Shown here: positions 8,127 through 16,143 of the stretch, one piece after another
Position numbering within the stretch: position 1 is the first letter of the stretch
How the letters are laid out: each line of letters opens with the position of its first letter
Notes under the pieces: generated by a model
The model's database searches: none
Seen by the model: the letters and a program-made list of their open reading frames with translations, nothing else
Told to the model about the DNA's origin: nothing
NCBI RefSeq assembly: GCF_901827155.1
Contig: NZ_LR594659.1
Coordinates: forward strand, 5,366,501-5,430,500
DNA from: Variovorax sp. PBL-H6
GTDB lineage: Bacteria; Pseudomonadota; Gammaproteobacteria; Burkholderiales; Burkholderiaceae_C
Length of the DNA stretch: 64,000 nucleotides
Reading direction: 5' to 3'
Program-made: the position numbers and the translations under genes

Positions 8127-9110
8127 TCAGATGTCCAGCACCAGCCGCGGCCCCTTGGCGCGCGAAATGCAGATCTGCATGACGTTGCCGTCGGCCTTCT
8201 CGCGCGCGCTCAGCACATAGTCTCGATGGTCGATCTCGCCTTCCAGCACCGGCGTCGCGCACACGCCGCATTCGCCACGCTTGCAGTCGTAGAGCGGGTC
8301 GCAGCCATGCTCGATCAGGCAGTCGAGGATGCTCTGATCCGCGGGCACCGTAAAGCGCTGGCCCGATTGGGCGAGCTCCACCTCGATGGGCTGGTCGCCT
8401 GCCTCGGCGACCTGCGTGGTGAAGAGCTCGAAGTGCACGCGGTCGTGTTCCCAGCCGCGCGCCTGGGTGCGGGCCAGCACGGCGTCGAGCATGACCTTGG
8501 GGCCGCAGACGTAGAGCCGGTCCCCGGCCGGCACGTCGTCGAGCACCGCATCGATGTTCAGCGGCGTTCCGGCGTCGGCATCGGCATGCACGCGCAGGTC
8601 GTCGCCCAGCAGCGACTGCAGCTCGGGGAGGAAGGCCATCAGCTCGCGGCTGCGGCCCGCATAGTGCAGGCGGACGGGCGCACCTTCGGCGCGGCGGCGC
8701 GCAGCCATGCTGGCCAGCGGGGTGATGCCGATGCCGCCTGCAACCAGCACCGTGCCGCCGGGGCCGGTGTGCAGCGGAAAGTCGTTCTTGGGCGGTTCGA
8801 GGGTGAGCAGGTCTCCCTGCTTCAGGTGCTCGTGCATGAAGCGCGAGCCGCCCCGGCCTTCGTCTTCCTTGCGCACGGCAATCACGTAGCGGGTGGGCGC
8901 GTTCGTCGCATTTCGCTCGGTCGCGAAGTTGATCAGCGAGTAGTGGCGCCAGTCCTTCGCGCCATCGGGCAGCTCGACCTGCACGCGGACATGGGCACCG
9001 GCGCTGTAGCCCGGCAGCGCGCGGTTGTCGTCGGCGCGCAGCACGAACATGCGAATCAGCGAATTCAGTTCGCAGGCTTCGGCGACGCGCAGTTGAAGGG
9101 TTGAGGTCAT
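8127..9110 (-). CDS. iadC: oxygenase reductase (FNR-type with C-terminal 2Fe-2S ferredoxin)
   Basis: 327 residues in the phthalate-dioxygenase-reductase/VanB order. A flavin-binding barrel comes first (HYSLINFATERNA near the isoalloxazine site), then an NAD-binding domain (GGIGITPLASMAARR), then a plant-type ferredoxin with Cys ligands in YDCKRGECGVCATPV and a final Cys in NVMQICIS. It passes electrons from NAD(P)H to the Rieske alpha subunit encoded 14 bp downstream. The ATG at 9110 is preceded by an AGAGAGA stretch. The symbol follows the iad locus; the enzymatic class is clear from sequence. Confidence 0.9.
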   Translation of the reverse strand: MTSTLQLRVAEACELNSLIRMFVLRADDNRALPGYSAGAHVRVQVELPDGAKDWRHYSLINFATERNATNAPTRYVIAVRKEDEGRGGSRFMHEHLKQGDLLTLEPPKNDFPLHTGPGGTVLVAGGIGITPLASMAARRRAEGAPVRLHYAGRSRELMAFLPELQSLLGDDLRVHADADAGTPLNIDAVLDDVPAGDRLYVCGPKVMLDAVLARTQARGWEHDRVHFELFTTQVAEAGDQPIEVELAQSGQRFTVPADQSILDCLIEHGCDPLYDCKRGECGVCATPVLEGEIDHRDYVLSAREKADGNVMQICISRAKGPRLVLDI

Positions 9111-9139
9111 GCGTGTCTCTCTTGTCTGTTCACAGCAAT

Positions 9140-10633
9140 TCAAGCCAGCGCATGCCGCACCAGCATGGCGCGCAGCTGGTGGCCCTGTTCGTCGGCCAGC
9201 GCGGCGTCGCGCAGCTCGCGCAGGGTCGCGGGCGCCATGCGGCTGCCTGCGCGCTGGAAGGCGGCCATCAGCGTGTCGTAGTTGCGCAGGCCGCGCTCGT
9301 GCGTGTCGCTGTAGCCCTTGACGAGGCGCTGGCACTGCGCGAGCTCAATCGCCAGCTCGGGATGCTGCGCGGCCATGCCGGCGACGCGCTGCAGCCATTC
9401 CTCGATGCGGCGGTTCTCCTCGGCGTAGCGGGTGGTGCTGCGGCGCCAGCGTTTCGTTGCGGCGACGGCGGAGAGCATCAGGTAGCCGCTCAGCGAGCTG
9501 GTGCGGATCACGCGGCCCTTGCGGGTCATGCGCTCGACGAGGCGGCGTGGCCAGCCCGAGCCCATCAGCCAGCGACCAAGGCCGCCGGGCAGGGTCTCGC
9601 AGATCTCCTGGAGGCGCGGATGCATGTATTCGTTGATCGCGAGCAGCTGCCCTTGCTGCACGCCAGCCTCGCCGCGCACGCGGTCGAAGCGCGACGCGCG
9701 GGTCTTGAGCGCGGCGACGCGGGCCGTGTCCTCGTAGGACATCCAGAGCGCCAGGTGGCGCGCGGTCTCGCGCTGCAGGCGATGGTCATCGCCCGCGGGC
9801 AGTGCGGCGATCGCGGCCAGCCGGTCGAGGTAGAGGCCGGCGTAGTCGGGGTCCTGGTAGTCGATCAGGCGCCGCACGCTCTCGAACAGCACGGGGTGCA
9901 GCGCCGGCGCGAAGTCGCGCTGAACGCGTTCGACCAGCGCGCGCACTGCGGGATGGCGAGGCTGCGGCGCGGCTGCGGAGGCCTGCACGGGCTTCTCGTC
10001 GTCGCGCGTGCCTTGGGCTCGTGCGAAACCAACGTCGAAGGCCTTCAGGCTGGGCTTCACGCCCACGCCACCGCGTTCGATGGTGGCCTCGAACTGGGCG
10101 CGGCTGAAAGGCAGCACGCCGGCGCCGGCCAGCGCGCCGAAGAGCACGGCGCTGATGACGCTGCCCGCAGCCTCGGCAGTCTGCGCCATGTCGAAGCGGA
10201 TGAAGCGCTTGGCGGCCCTGTCCGCGTGCGCCAGCAATTCGGCGCTGTCGACCCGGCCATCGCCCATCGCACTCTTCTCGGCGATGGAGTAGACGCGATG
10301 GGTCGACGCGATCAGCGTACTGCGGTCCTTCGTGACCAGGCCGCGCTGCACGGCGCGGCCGGCTTCCATCAGCTCCGAGGCCAGCACCACGTCCACATCG
10401 CCCGGGAGTGGCATCAGCGCCAGCACCGGCCGGCCGCCATCGGCTTCGGCCTGCGCCTCGGGATAGAGCTCGACGTAGTAGATGGTCGCGCCGGTGCGCT
10501 GGGCCACGCCGGGCACCGAGGTGGTCTGCGCCACATAGCCGTTGGCCTCGCCCATGTCGACAATCCAGTCGGCCAGCACGCCACCGCCCTCGCCGCCCAT
10601 CGCGAGGATCGCGATCTTGATCGGTTGTGTCAT
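9140..10633 (-). CDS. indolepyruvate:ferredoxin oxidoreductase beta-type subunit with DUF6537-like tail
   Basis: 497 residues. The N-terminal ~190 residues are the gamma/beta domain of 2-oxoacid:ferredoxin oxidoreductases (ILAMGGEGGGVLADWIVD, then TSVPGVAQRTGATIYYVEL). The remaining ~300 residues are a helical extension of the kind called DUF6537 in long indolepyruvate oxidoreductases. This subunit pairs with the TPP subunit encoded immediately upstream. Its ATG at 10633 follows the partner's stop by 24 bp, and its ribosome site GGGGGCGAG lies inside copy 2 of the intergenic repeat. In this operon it could act on isatinate (2-aminophenylglyoxylate), an arylglyoxylate; indolepyruvate is the family name only. 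Confidence 0.87.
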   Translation of the reverse strand: MTQPIKIAILAMGGEGGGVLADWIVDMGEANGYVAQTTSVPGVAQRTGATIYYVELYPEAQAEADGGRPVLALMPLPGDVDVVLASELMEAGRAVQRGLVTKDRSTLIASTHRVYSIAEKSAMGDGRVDSAELLAHADRAAKRFIRFDMAQTAEAAGSVISAVLFGALAGAGVLPFSRAQFEATIERGGVGVKPSLKAFDVGFARAQGTRDDEKPVQASAAAPQPRHPAVRALVERVQRDFAPALHPVLFESVRRLIDYQDPDYAGLYLDRLAAIAALPAGDDHRLQRETARHLALWMSYEDTARVAALKTRASRFDRVRGEAGVQQGQLLAINEYMHPRLQEICETLPGGLGRWLMGSGWPRRLVERMTRKGRVIRTSSLSGYLMLSAVAATKRWRRSTTRYAEENRRIEEWLQRVAGMAAQHPELAIELAQCQRLVKGYSDTHERGLRNYDTLMAAFQRAGSRMAPATLRELRDAALADEQGHQLRAMLVRHALA

Positions 10634-10634
10634 G

Positions 10635-10659
10635 GCTCGCCCCCAGGTTGGCTCACTTC
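10635..10659. repeat. intergenic repeat, copy 2 (inverse of 2238-2262)
   Basis: A 25-bp stretch identical to the reverse complement of 2238-2262. It fills the short gap between the two oxidoreductase subunits, overlaps the last codon of the upstream gene and supplies the G-rich ribosome site of the downstream one. The exact 25-base match over an 8.4-kb distance is unlikely by chance. Confidence 0.75.
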
Positions 10660-12841
10660 AGAACGCATAGGCTGCGCGGCGCCTCGCCTCGCCTCGCTGC
10701 AACCATCCGATCACGCCCGCGCGCACGCGCTCGCGGAAGCGGTCCCAGCCGTTCGGGTTGCTGACGATCTGCGCCTTGTAGAAGGAAGGGCAGAGCACCG
10801 CCGCATGCGAGACATCGCCGCAGTTGCCGCAGCCGACGCAGCTGTCGAGCACGGTGGCGATCGGATCGGTACGCAGCGGATCGGGATTGGCCTTGATCGA
10901 GAGCGAGGGGCAGCCCGAGAGCCGGATGCAGGAATGGTCACCGGTGCAGGTGTCTTCATCGATGCCGAACTTGTCGCGCACCATTCGCTTGCCTTCGGCA
11001 ATGGCCTTGCGCACCAGCGGCTTCTCGCGACGCTGCTTGTTGAGCATGCACTCGGACTGCGCGATCAGGACCTTGGGGCCCTTCTGCTTTGTCGTGAGCG
11101 CCTCCTTGATCACGTCGCGCATGCCGGCGACGTCGTAGGTGCGGCGCATCGTGCGCACCCATTGCACGCCGACGCCGCGCACCGCGCGCTCGATCGCGTG
11201 GCCGGTGCTGCGCGTCGCGTTCTGCGCCTTCGACGAGAGGATGTCCTGCCCGCCGGTGGCCGAGGTGTAGTTGTTGTCGACCACGATGGTCAGGTTGTCG
11301 CTCTGGTTGAAGACCGCGTTGGCCACGCCGCTGGTCAGCCCGTTGTGCCAGAAGCCGCCGTCGCCCATCATCGAGATCGCGCGCTTGCCCGCCGGCGCGT
11401 TGAGCGCCGAAGCGCCGGCGCCGCCCAGGCCGTAGCCCATGGTGGTATTGCCGATGTTGAAGGGCGGCAGGATGGAGAACAGGTGGCAGCCGATGTCGGC
11501 GCTCACGTGGTGTGGTCCGAGTTCGCGCTCCACCAGCTTCATCGCGCTGAAGATCGGGCGCTCGGGGCAGCCGGTGCAGAAGCCCGGCGGGCGGGCGTGC
11601 ACGCTGTCGCCCAGCGGCAGGGCCGGCTCGGGCGCGTTATCGACGCCGATCTCGGCCACTTCCTTGAGCGGGATCACCTTGCGGACCGGCGCCGGGACCG
11701 GCAAGGGCTGCAGCCGACCGTAGCGCTCGCCGAACGCGCGTGCGCCCTTGAGCAGCTCGGCCGCCGTGTATTCGCCGGCCACCGGCAGCATGTCCTTGCC
11801 GTGCAGCGCGGTGGCCGAGCCGGCCTGGCGCAGGATGGTGGCGAGGTTCTGTTCGACGAAGTTGGGCTGGCCCTCTTCCACCACCAGCACGGCGCGCTTG
11901 CCTTCGCAGAAGCGCAGCACCTCGTTGTCGACCAGCGGGTAGGCCACGTTCATCACATAGAGCGGCACTTGCGTGTTGCCATACACATCGGCCAGGCCCA
12001 GCCGTTCGAGCGCACGCAGCAAGGTGTTGTAGCTGCCGCCCTGGACGATGATGCCGATGTCGTCGGCGTCTTCCGAGAAGAACTCGTTGAGCTTGTGCTC
12101 CTCGATGAAGCGCACCGCCGCAGGCCAGCGCTCCTTCACCTTTTCCTGCTCGTGCACGAAGCTGGCCGGCGGCAGCACGATGCGGCTGACATCGCGCTGC
12201 GGGTTCTCCAGCGCGTCCTTCAACGTGAACGTGGGTCGACGATTGGCGCCGGCCACGAACTGCCCATGCACGTGGCAGGCCCGGATGCGCAGCTGCAGCA
12301 TGACCGGCGTGTGGCTGGCTTCGGACAGCTCGAAGCCCTTCTTCACCGCCTCGACGATGGAGGGCAGGTTGGGGCGCGGATCGAGCAGCCAGATCTGCGA
12401 CTTCATCGCAAAGGCGTGGCTGCGCTCCTGCATGATCGAGGAGCCTTCGCCGTAGTCCTCGCCCACGATGATCAGCGCGCCGCCGGTCACGCCACCCGAA
12501 GCCAGGTTGGCCAGCGCGTCCGAGGCCACGTTCGTGCCCACTGTCGCCTTGAAGGTGACGGCGCCGCGCAGCGGATAGTTGACCGAGGCGGCCAGCGTGG
12601 CCGCGGCGGTGGCCTCGCTCGCGCTGTTCTCGAAGCGGATGCCCTGCTCCGCCAGGATGTCCTGCGCGTCGGCCAGCACGTCCATCAGGTGCGAGATCGG
12701 CGCGCCCTGGTAGCCGGCCACATAGGAAACACCCGATTCGAGCAGCGCCTTCGTGACTGCCAGAATGCCTTCACCCCGGAACACTTCGCCCTCGGCAAGC
12801 CGGAGCTTCTTCACTTCCTCGACGAACGATCGTTCAGCCAT
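10658..12841 (-). CDS. indolepyruvate:ferredoxin oxidoreductase alpha-type (TPP) subunit
   Basis: 727 residues. An N-terminal pyrimidine-binding domain (GYQGAPISHLMDVL) and a central transketolase-like domain are followed by a TPP domain with MMGDGGFWHNGL and VDNNYTSATGG. The C-terminus carries cysteines for Fe-S clusters (SCVGCGNCGDVSHAAVLCPS plus CIRLSGCPSL). The enzyme oxidatively decarboxylates an aryl 2-oxoacid to its CoA ester with ferredoxin as acceptor. It is the first gene of the operon, divergent from the MarR gene, and shares with it the 138-bp control region. An oxygen-exposed function alongside a dioxygenase is unusual but is also known for the iad locus. Confidence 0.9.
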   Translation of the reverse strand: MAERSFVEEVKKLRLAEGEVFRGEGILAVTKALLESGVSYVAGYQGAPISHLMDVLADAQDILAEQGIRFENSASEATAAATLAASVNYPLRGAVTFKATVGTNVASDALANLASGGVTGGALIIVGEDYGEGSSIMQERSHAFAMKSQIWLLDPRPNLPSIVEAVKKGFELSEASHTPVMLQLRIRACHVHGQFVAGANRRPTFTLKDALENPQRDVSRIVLPPASFVHEQEKVKERWPAAVRFIEEHKLNEFFSEDADDIGIIVQGGSYNTLLRALERLGLADVYGNTQVPLYVMNVAYPLVDNEVLRFCEGKRAVLVVEEGQPNFVEQNLATILRQAGSATALHGKDMLPVAGEYTAAELLKGARAFGERYGRLQPLPVPAPVRKVIPLKEVAEIGVDNAPEPALPLGDSVHARPPGFCTGCPERPIFSAMKLVERELGPHHVSADIGCHLFSILPPFNIGNTTMGYGLGGAGASALNAPAGKRAISMMGDGGFWHNGLTSGVANAVFNQSDNLTIVVDNNYTSATGGQDILSSKAQNATRSTGHAIERAVRGVGVQWVRTMRRTYDVAGMRDVIKEALTTKQKGPKVLIAQSECMLNKQRREKPLVRKAIAEGKRMVRDKFGIDEDTCTGDHSCIRLSGCPSLSIKANPDPLRTDPIATVLDSCVGCGNCGDVSHAAVLCPSFYKAQIVSNPNGWDRFRERVRAGVIGWLQRGEARRRAAYAF

Positions 12842-12899
12842 GGTTTGTATCTTTCCCGTATCGGCGTGGGAGCCGCTTTATCGCACGGTCTCTATAATG

Positions 12900-12928
12900 T
12901 TGACAAGTGAATGTATCCACAATCATGA
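12900..12928. promoter_or_regulatory. divergent control region with candidate MarR operator
   Basis: Between the oxidoreductase operon and marR lies the imperfect palindrome TGAATGT-atcc-ACAATCA (12908-12925), with 6 of 7 matching arm positions. On the minus strand TTGTGG (about 12923-12918) and CATTAT (about 12900-12895), 17 bp apart, form a plausible promoter for the operon. On the plus strand a perfect TTGACA occurs at 12900-12905 with only a weak -10. The palindrome overlaps the minus promoter, as expected for a repressor site. Function is inferred. Confidence 0.45.
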
Positions 12929-12979
12929 ATAACCCTAGACACGCAAGCTGCGTGCCCGCTTTTGCAGAGGGGATGCTTC

Positions 12980-13468
12980 ATGGCCACTGCCGCTTCTAGG
13001 AAGAAGGCCTTGCGCTTCGTCGACGACTACCTGCCGGCGCTGCTGGCGCAGGCCAGCCAGCTCATCTCTTCGGAGTTCCACGTAGTGGCGCGGCAGCAGG
13101 GCTTCTCGGTGTCGGAGTGGCGGGTGATGGCGTCGCTGGCAGGCGGCGAGCCCATCAGCATCGGCCAGCTGGCGCAGGTCACGGTGACCAAGCAGCCGAC
13201 GGTCACCCGCCTGCTGGATCGCATGGAGTCCAAGGGCCAGGTCGAGCGGCTGCCCCACGACAGTGACCGGCGCGTCACGCTGGTGCGCATCACCCGCAAG
13301 GGCGCCAAGACGGTGGAGCGGCTGATGGAACTGGCGCTGGAGCACGAGCGGCGGGTGCTGGAGCCTTTCGGCTTGCTGCGGGCGGAGGAGTTGAAGACGA
13401 CGCTGCGGCAGATGATCGAGCTGCACGCCAGCGCGCCGAGGGAAGCGGACGAGGCGGAGGAGGCGTAG
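12980..13468 (+). CDS. iadR: MarR family transcriptional regulator
   Basis: 162 residues with the winged-helix MarR core: ISIGQLAQVTVTKQPTVTRLLDRMESKGQVERLPHD, then the wing DSDRRVTLVRITRKG, and a helical dimerisation tail. The ATG at 12980 has AGAGGGG 7 nt upstream; an in-frame TTG 18 bp earlier is less likely. It is divergent from the aromatic operon and probably represses it until the substrate or a CoA intermediate binds. In Variovorax, auxin-catabolism operons are controlled by MarR proteins in this position, which is why the symbol is suggested. Confidence 0.88.
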   Translation: MATAASRKKALRFVDDYLPALLAQASQLISSEFHVVARQQGFSVSEWRVMASLAGGEPISIGQLAQVTVTKQPTVTRLLDRMESKGQVERLPHDSDRRVTLVRITRKGAKTVERLMELALEHERRVLEPFGLLRAEELKTTLRQMIELHASAPREADEAEEA

Positions 13469-13472
13469 CCGC

Positions 13473-14399
13473 CTACGTGCGCGCCAACGCCAGCGCGAGC
13501 CGGGCACCCACTTCGGCGTTGTGCTTCACGAGCGCCATGTTGGTCGCCAGGCTGCGCCCGCCGGTCAGCGCCTTGATGCGGGCCAGCAGGAACGGCGTGA
13601 CTGCCTTGCCGGCGATGTCCTGCGCCGCCGCCTCGGCCAGCGCTTGTTCTGTGATCGCGTCGATCTCTTTGCGCGGCAGTGCCGCGGCTTGCGGCACGGG
13701 TGTGCTCAGCACCACGCCGCCCGCAAGGCCCAGGGCCCACTTGGTGCGGATGAAGCGCGCCTGCGCCTGCGCATCGTCCAGCCGATAGTCCGCGCGAAAG
13801 CCGCTGTCGCGCGTGTAGAAGGCCGCGAAGTTGTCCTGGCCGCAGCTGAGCACCGGCACCCCGTGCGTCTCCAGGTATTCCAGCGTGAGTCCGATGTCCA
13901 GGATCGACTTGGCGCCGGCACACACCACAGCCACCGAAGTCCTCGCCAGCTCCTGCAGGTCGGCCGAGATGTCGAAGCTCTGCGATGCTCCGCGATGCAC
14001 GCCTCCGATACCGCCGGTGACGAAGACCTCGATGCCCGCCAGCGCCGCGCAGATCATGGTGCCCGCCACGGTCGTGGCGCCGAGCTCGCCGCTGGCGAGC
14101 ACGGCCGGCAGGTCGCGCCGGCTGACCTTGTGCGCCTGGCCGGAGCGGCCGAGCAATTCCAGTTCCTCATCCGACAGCCCGACGCGGATGCGTCCGCCCA
14201 TCAGTGCAATGGTGGCGGGCTCGGCGCCGAGCCCGCGGATCACGGCCTCCACCTCGCGCGCGGTGCGCACGTTCTCCGGATAGGGCATGCCGTGCGCGAT
14301 GATGGTCGACTCCAGCGCCACCAGCGGCCGGCCTGCGGCGCGGGCAGCGGCTACGGCCGGGCTCAGGGCGAGCCATGAATGGGCAAGCTGGGCGTCCAT
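13473..14399 (-). CDS. psuG: pseudouridine-5'-phosphate glycosidase
   Basis: 308 residues of the PsuG/YeiN family, which cleaves the C-C glycosidic bond of pseudouridine 5'-phosphate to uracil and ribose 5-phosphate. Family hallmarks are VALESTIIAHGMPYPEN, GATTVAGTM, the FVTGGIGGVHRGA loop and GQDNFAAFYTRDSGF. No psuK-type kinase gene is next to it. It ends 4 bp from the converging marR gene and follows the reductase gene at 14468 by 68 bp, so it may be the last cistron of the opine-dehydrogenase operon or be separately expressed. Only a weak ribosome site is visible. Confidence 0.9.
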   Translation of the reverse strand: MDAQLAHSWLALSPAVAAARAAGRPLVALESTIIAHGMPYPENVRTAREVEAVIRGLGAEPATIALMGGRIRVGLSDEELELLGRSGQAHKVSRRDLPAVLASGELGATTVAGTMICAALAGIEVFVTGGIGGVHRGASQSFDISADLQELARTSVAVVCAGAKSILDIGLTLEYLETHGVPVLSCGQDNFAAFYTRDSGFRADYRLDDAQAQARFIRTKWALGLAGGVVLSTPVPQAAALPRKEIDAITEQALAEAAAQDIAGKAVTPFLLARIKALTGGRSLATNMALVKHNAEVGARLALALART

Positions 14400-14467
14400 G
14401 TCGAGACTTTCTGGAGGCGGGTTGCTGCAGTGGGAAGGATCTCAGATCGCGCCGCCGCGCACCACCC

Positions 14468-15343
14468 TCAGGGCACCAGCACCGCCCTGCCCCGGTGCCC
14501 CCGCTGCGTGATCCACTCGAGCGCCGCGGCGGCTTCGCCGAGCGCGAAGCGCTGGACCTGGAGCGCCAGCCTCCCGTCCGCCAGCCGCGCCAGAAGGTGC
14601 GGCACGGCAGCACGGCCGGCCGCTTCGCGACGGAACATGTTGAGCGGCAGCAGCGCCACGTCGCGCTGCAGGAAATGGGCGAGGTTCAAGGGCAGCGTGT
14701 TGCCGGCCGTGTAGCCGACCAGCACCGCGCGGCCGCCGGGGGCGACGCAGGGCAGTGCCGACTCCAGCACCGGGCCGCCGACGGTGTCGATCAGGAGGTC
14801 GACAGGCTGTTGCTGCTGCGCCGCTCCCTCGGCGTGCGTGAGCACGGCGGCGCCCGCCTCGTGCGCCAGCTGCACCGTCATCGATCCCACCGCACCCGTG
14901 GCGCCGGTCACCAGCACGCGCTCGCCCGGCTGCAGCTTCGCGATCTCGTGCAACGCGACCCAGGCCGATGTGCAGGGCGAGAAGAAGGCCGCGCCGAGTG
15001 CCATGTCGAGCCCATCTGGCAACGGGCCCAAGGCCTCGTCGGGCGCATCGATCAGCTCGCACCAGGTGCCGTTCTCCGTCGTGCCAAGGCCGCTGCCGCG
15101 CAGCCACACGCGCTGACCCGCAGGGTAGGCTCCGCTCGCAACGACGGTCCCGGCGGCCTCGACGCCGGGAATGTAGGGCAGCGGCGGATGCTTGAGAAAA
15201 GCGCCGCTCCAGACCGTGCGATCGATATGGCCGACGGTGGCCGCGGCCATGCGCACGATCGTGCGGCCGGCACGCGGCTGCGGATCAGGCAGTTGCTCCA
15301 GCACCGGCGCCGCGTTGAAGCCGGAGATGCGCACAGCCTTCAC
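14468..15343 (-). CDS. medium-chain alcohol dehydrogenase/quinone-reductase-like protein
   Basis: 291 residues of the MDR superfamily, about 30 shorter than usual. It has an N-terminal GroES-like domain (PYIPGVEAAGTVVASGAYPAGQRVW) and a Rossmann cofactor site ERVLVTGATGAVGSMTVQLA. No catalytic zinc Cys is seen, so a zinc-independent NADPH enoyl/quinone reductase is more likely than an alcohol dehydrogenase. A run of four glutamines (EGAAQQQQPVD) sits where the Rossmann domain normally continues and may mark a short deletion. It begins with GTG at 15343, overlapping the upstream TGA stop as GTGA. Confidence 0.82.
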   Translation of the reverse strand: MKAVRISGFNAAPVLEQLPDPQPRAGRTIVRMAAATVGHIDRTVWSGAFLKHPPLPYIPGVEAAGTVVASGAYPAGQRVWLRGSGLGTTENGTWCELIDAPDEALGPLPDGLDMALGAAFFSPCTSAWVALHEIAKLQPGERVLVTGATGAVGSMTVQLAHEAGAAVLTHAEGAAQQQQPVDLLIDTVGGPVLESALPCVAPGGRAVLVGYTAGNTLPLNLAHFLQRDVALLPLNMFRREAAGRAAVPHLLARLADGRLALQVQRFALGEAAAALEWITQRGHRGRAVLVP

Positions 15344-16143
15344 CGCAGCGTCTCCAGAAAATCCACCACCGCATCCGCGAAAGCCTCGGGCATCTGATCG
15401 GGCAGCGGAACCATGCCGCCTTCGATGTCGACGATGCGGGCGTGCGGGATGTGCGCCTTCAGCTCCTGCGCATGCGGGGCGGCGAAGGGATCGTCGGTTG
15501 CGCGAAGGATCAGCGTGGGCTGCCTCACCTTCGCGATGCGCTCTTCCATCCGATAGGCGGCCACGGCACGGTGTCCCTCTTCCATCCGGCCGCTCACCTT
15601 GAGCGCGTCCAGCACGAAAGCCTCCAGCAGCTCGGGCCGCCCTGCCGGATAGAAGCCGAGGCGCTTCTGCCACAGCGCGGCAAGATGGCTGCCGTCGTCA
15701 CTCATCGCCACTTCGTCGATGGGCGGACGGTCGGCTCGCGCGCGGCGGAAGGCCGCATCCGTGTACGGTGTCGACGACAGCACGAGCCCATGCACGCGCG
15801 CTGCGAAGGTGCTCGCCAGTTCGACTGCGATCACGCCGCCCGTGTGGTGGCCCACCACGTGCGCGCGAGCAATGCCGAGCGCATCGATCAGCTCGATCGC
15901 CACGCGCGCCCATTGCTCGATGCTGGCAGGAACCGCACCATCATCGGAATCGCCGAAGCCTGCGGTGTCCATCGCCACGGCCCGGAAGCGCTGACCGATC
16001 AGAGGCAGGACGTGCCGGTACTCGGCCCAGCTACGCGGCGACTGGTGCAGCAGCAGCACCGTCTCGGCACGCGGATCGCCGCAGCTCGCATAGTGGACTT
16101 GCCCGACTGACAGATCAGCGAAGGCGCGGCGGATCCTCGTCAT
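15340..16143 (-). CDS. alpha/beta-hydrolase fold protein with altered catalytic residues
   Basis: 267 residues. The fold is clear: an N-terminal LLLHQSPRSWAEYR oxyanion region, DTAGFGDSD, the nucleophile elbow and LILRATDDPFAAPH for the acid. The elbow normally reads G-x-Ser-x-G but here reads GHHTGG, placing His at the nucleophile position. The usual catalytic His near the C-terminus (GGH) reads GGMVPLPDQMPE. It may therefore be a lyase, a non-hydrolytic binding protein or a divergent subgroup. The start is in an ATGA overlap with the dehydrogenase stop, so it is translationally coupled within the operon. Confidence 0.83.
   Translation of the reverse strand: MTRIRRAFADLSVGQVHYASCGDPRAETVLLLHQSPRSWAEYRHVLPLIGQRFRAVAMDTAGFGDSDDGAVPASIEQWARVAIELIDALGIARAHVVGHHTGGVIAVELASTFAARVHGLVLSSTPYTDAAFRRARADRPPIDEVAMSDDGSHLAALWQKRLGFYPAGRPELLEAFVLDALKVSGRMEEGHRAVAAYRMEERIAKVRQPTLILRATDDPFAAPHAQELKAHIPHARIVDIEGGMVPLPDQMPEAFADAVVDFLETLR

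Noticed and set aside
13473..14399. psuG as part of the auxin operon
   Set aside because: It converges on marR and lies beyond it; strand and spacing link it to the opine-dehydrogenase operon instead.
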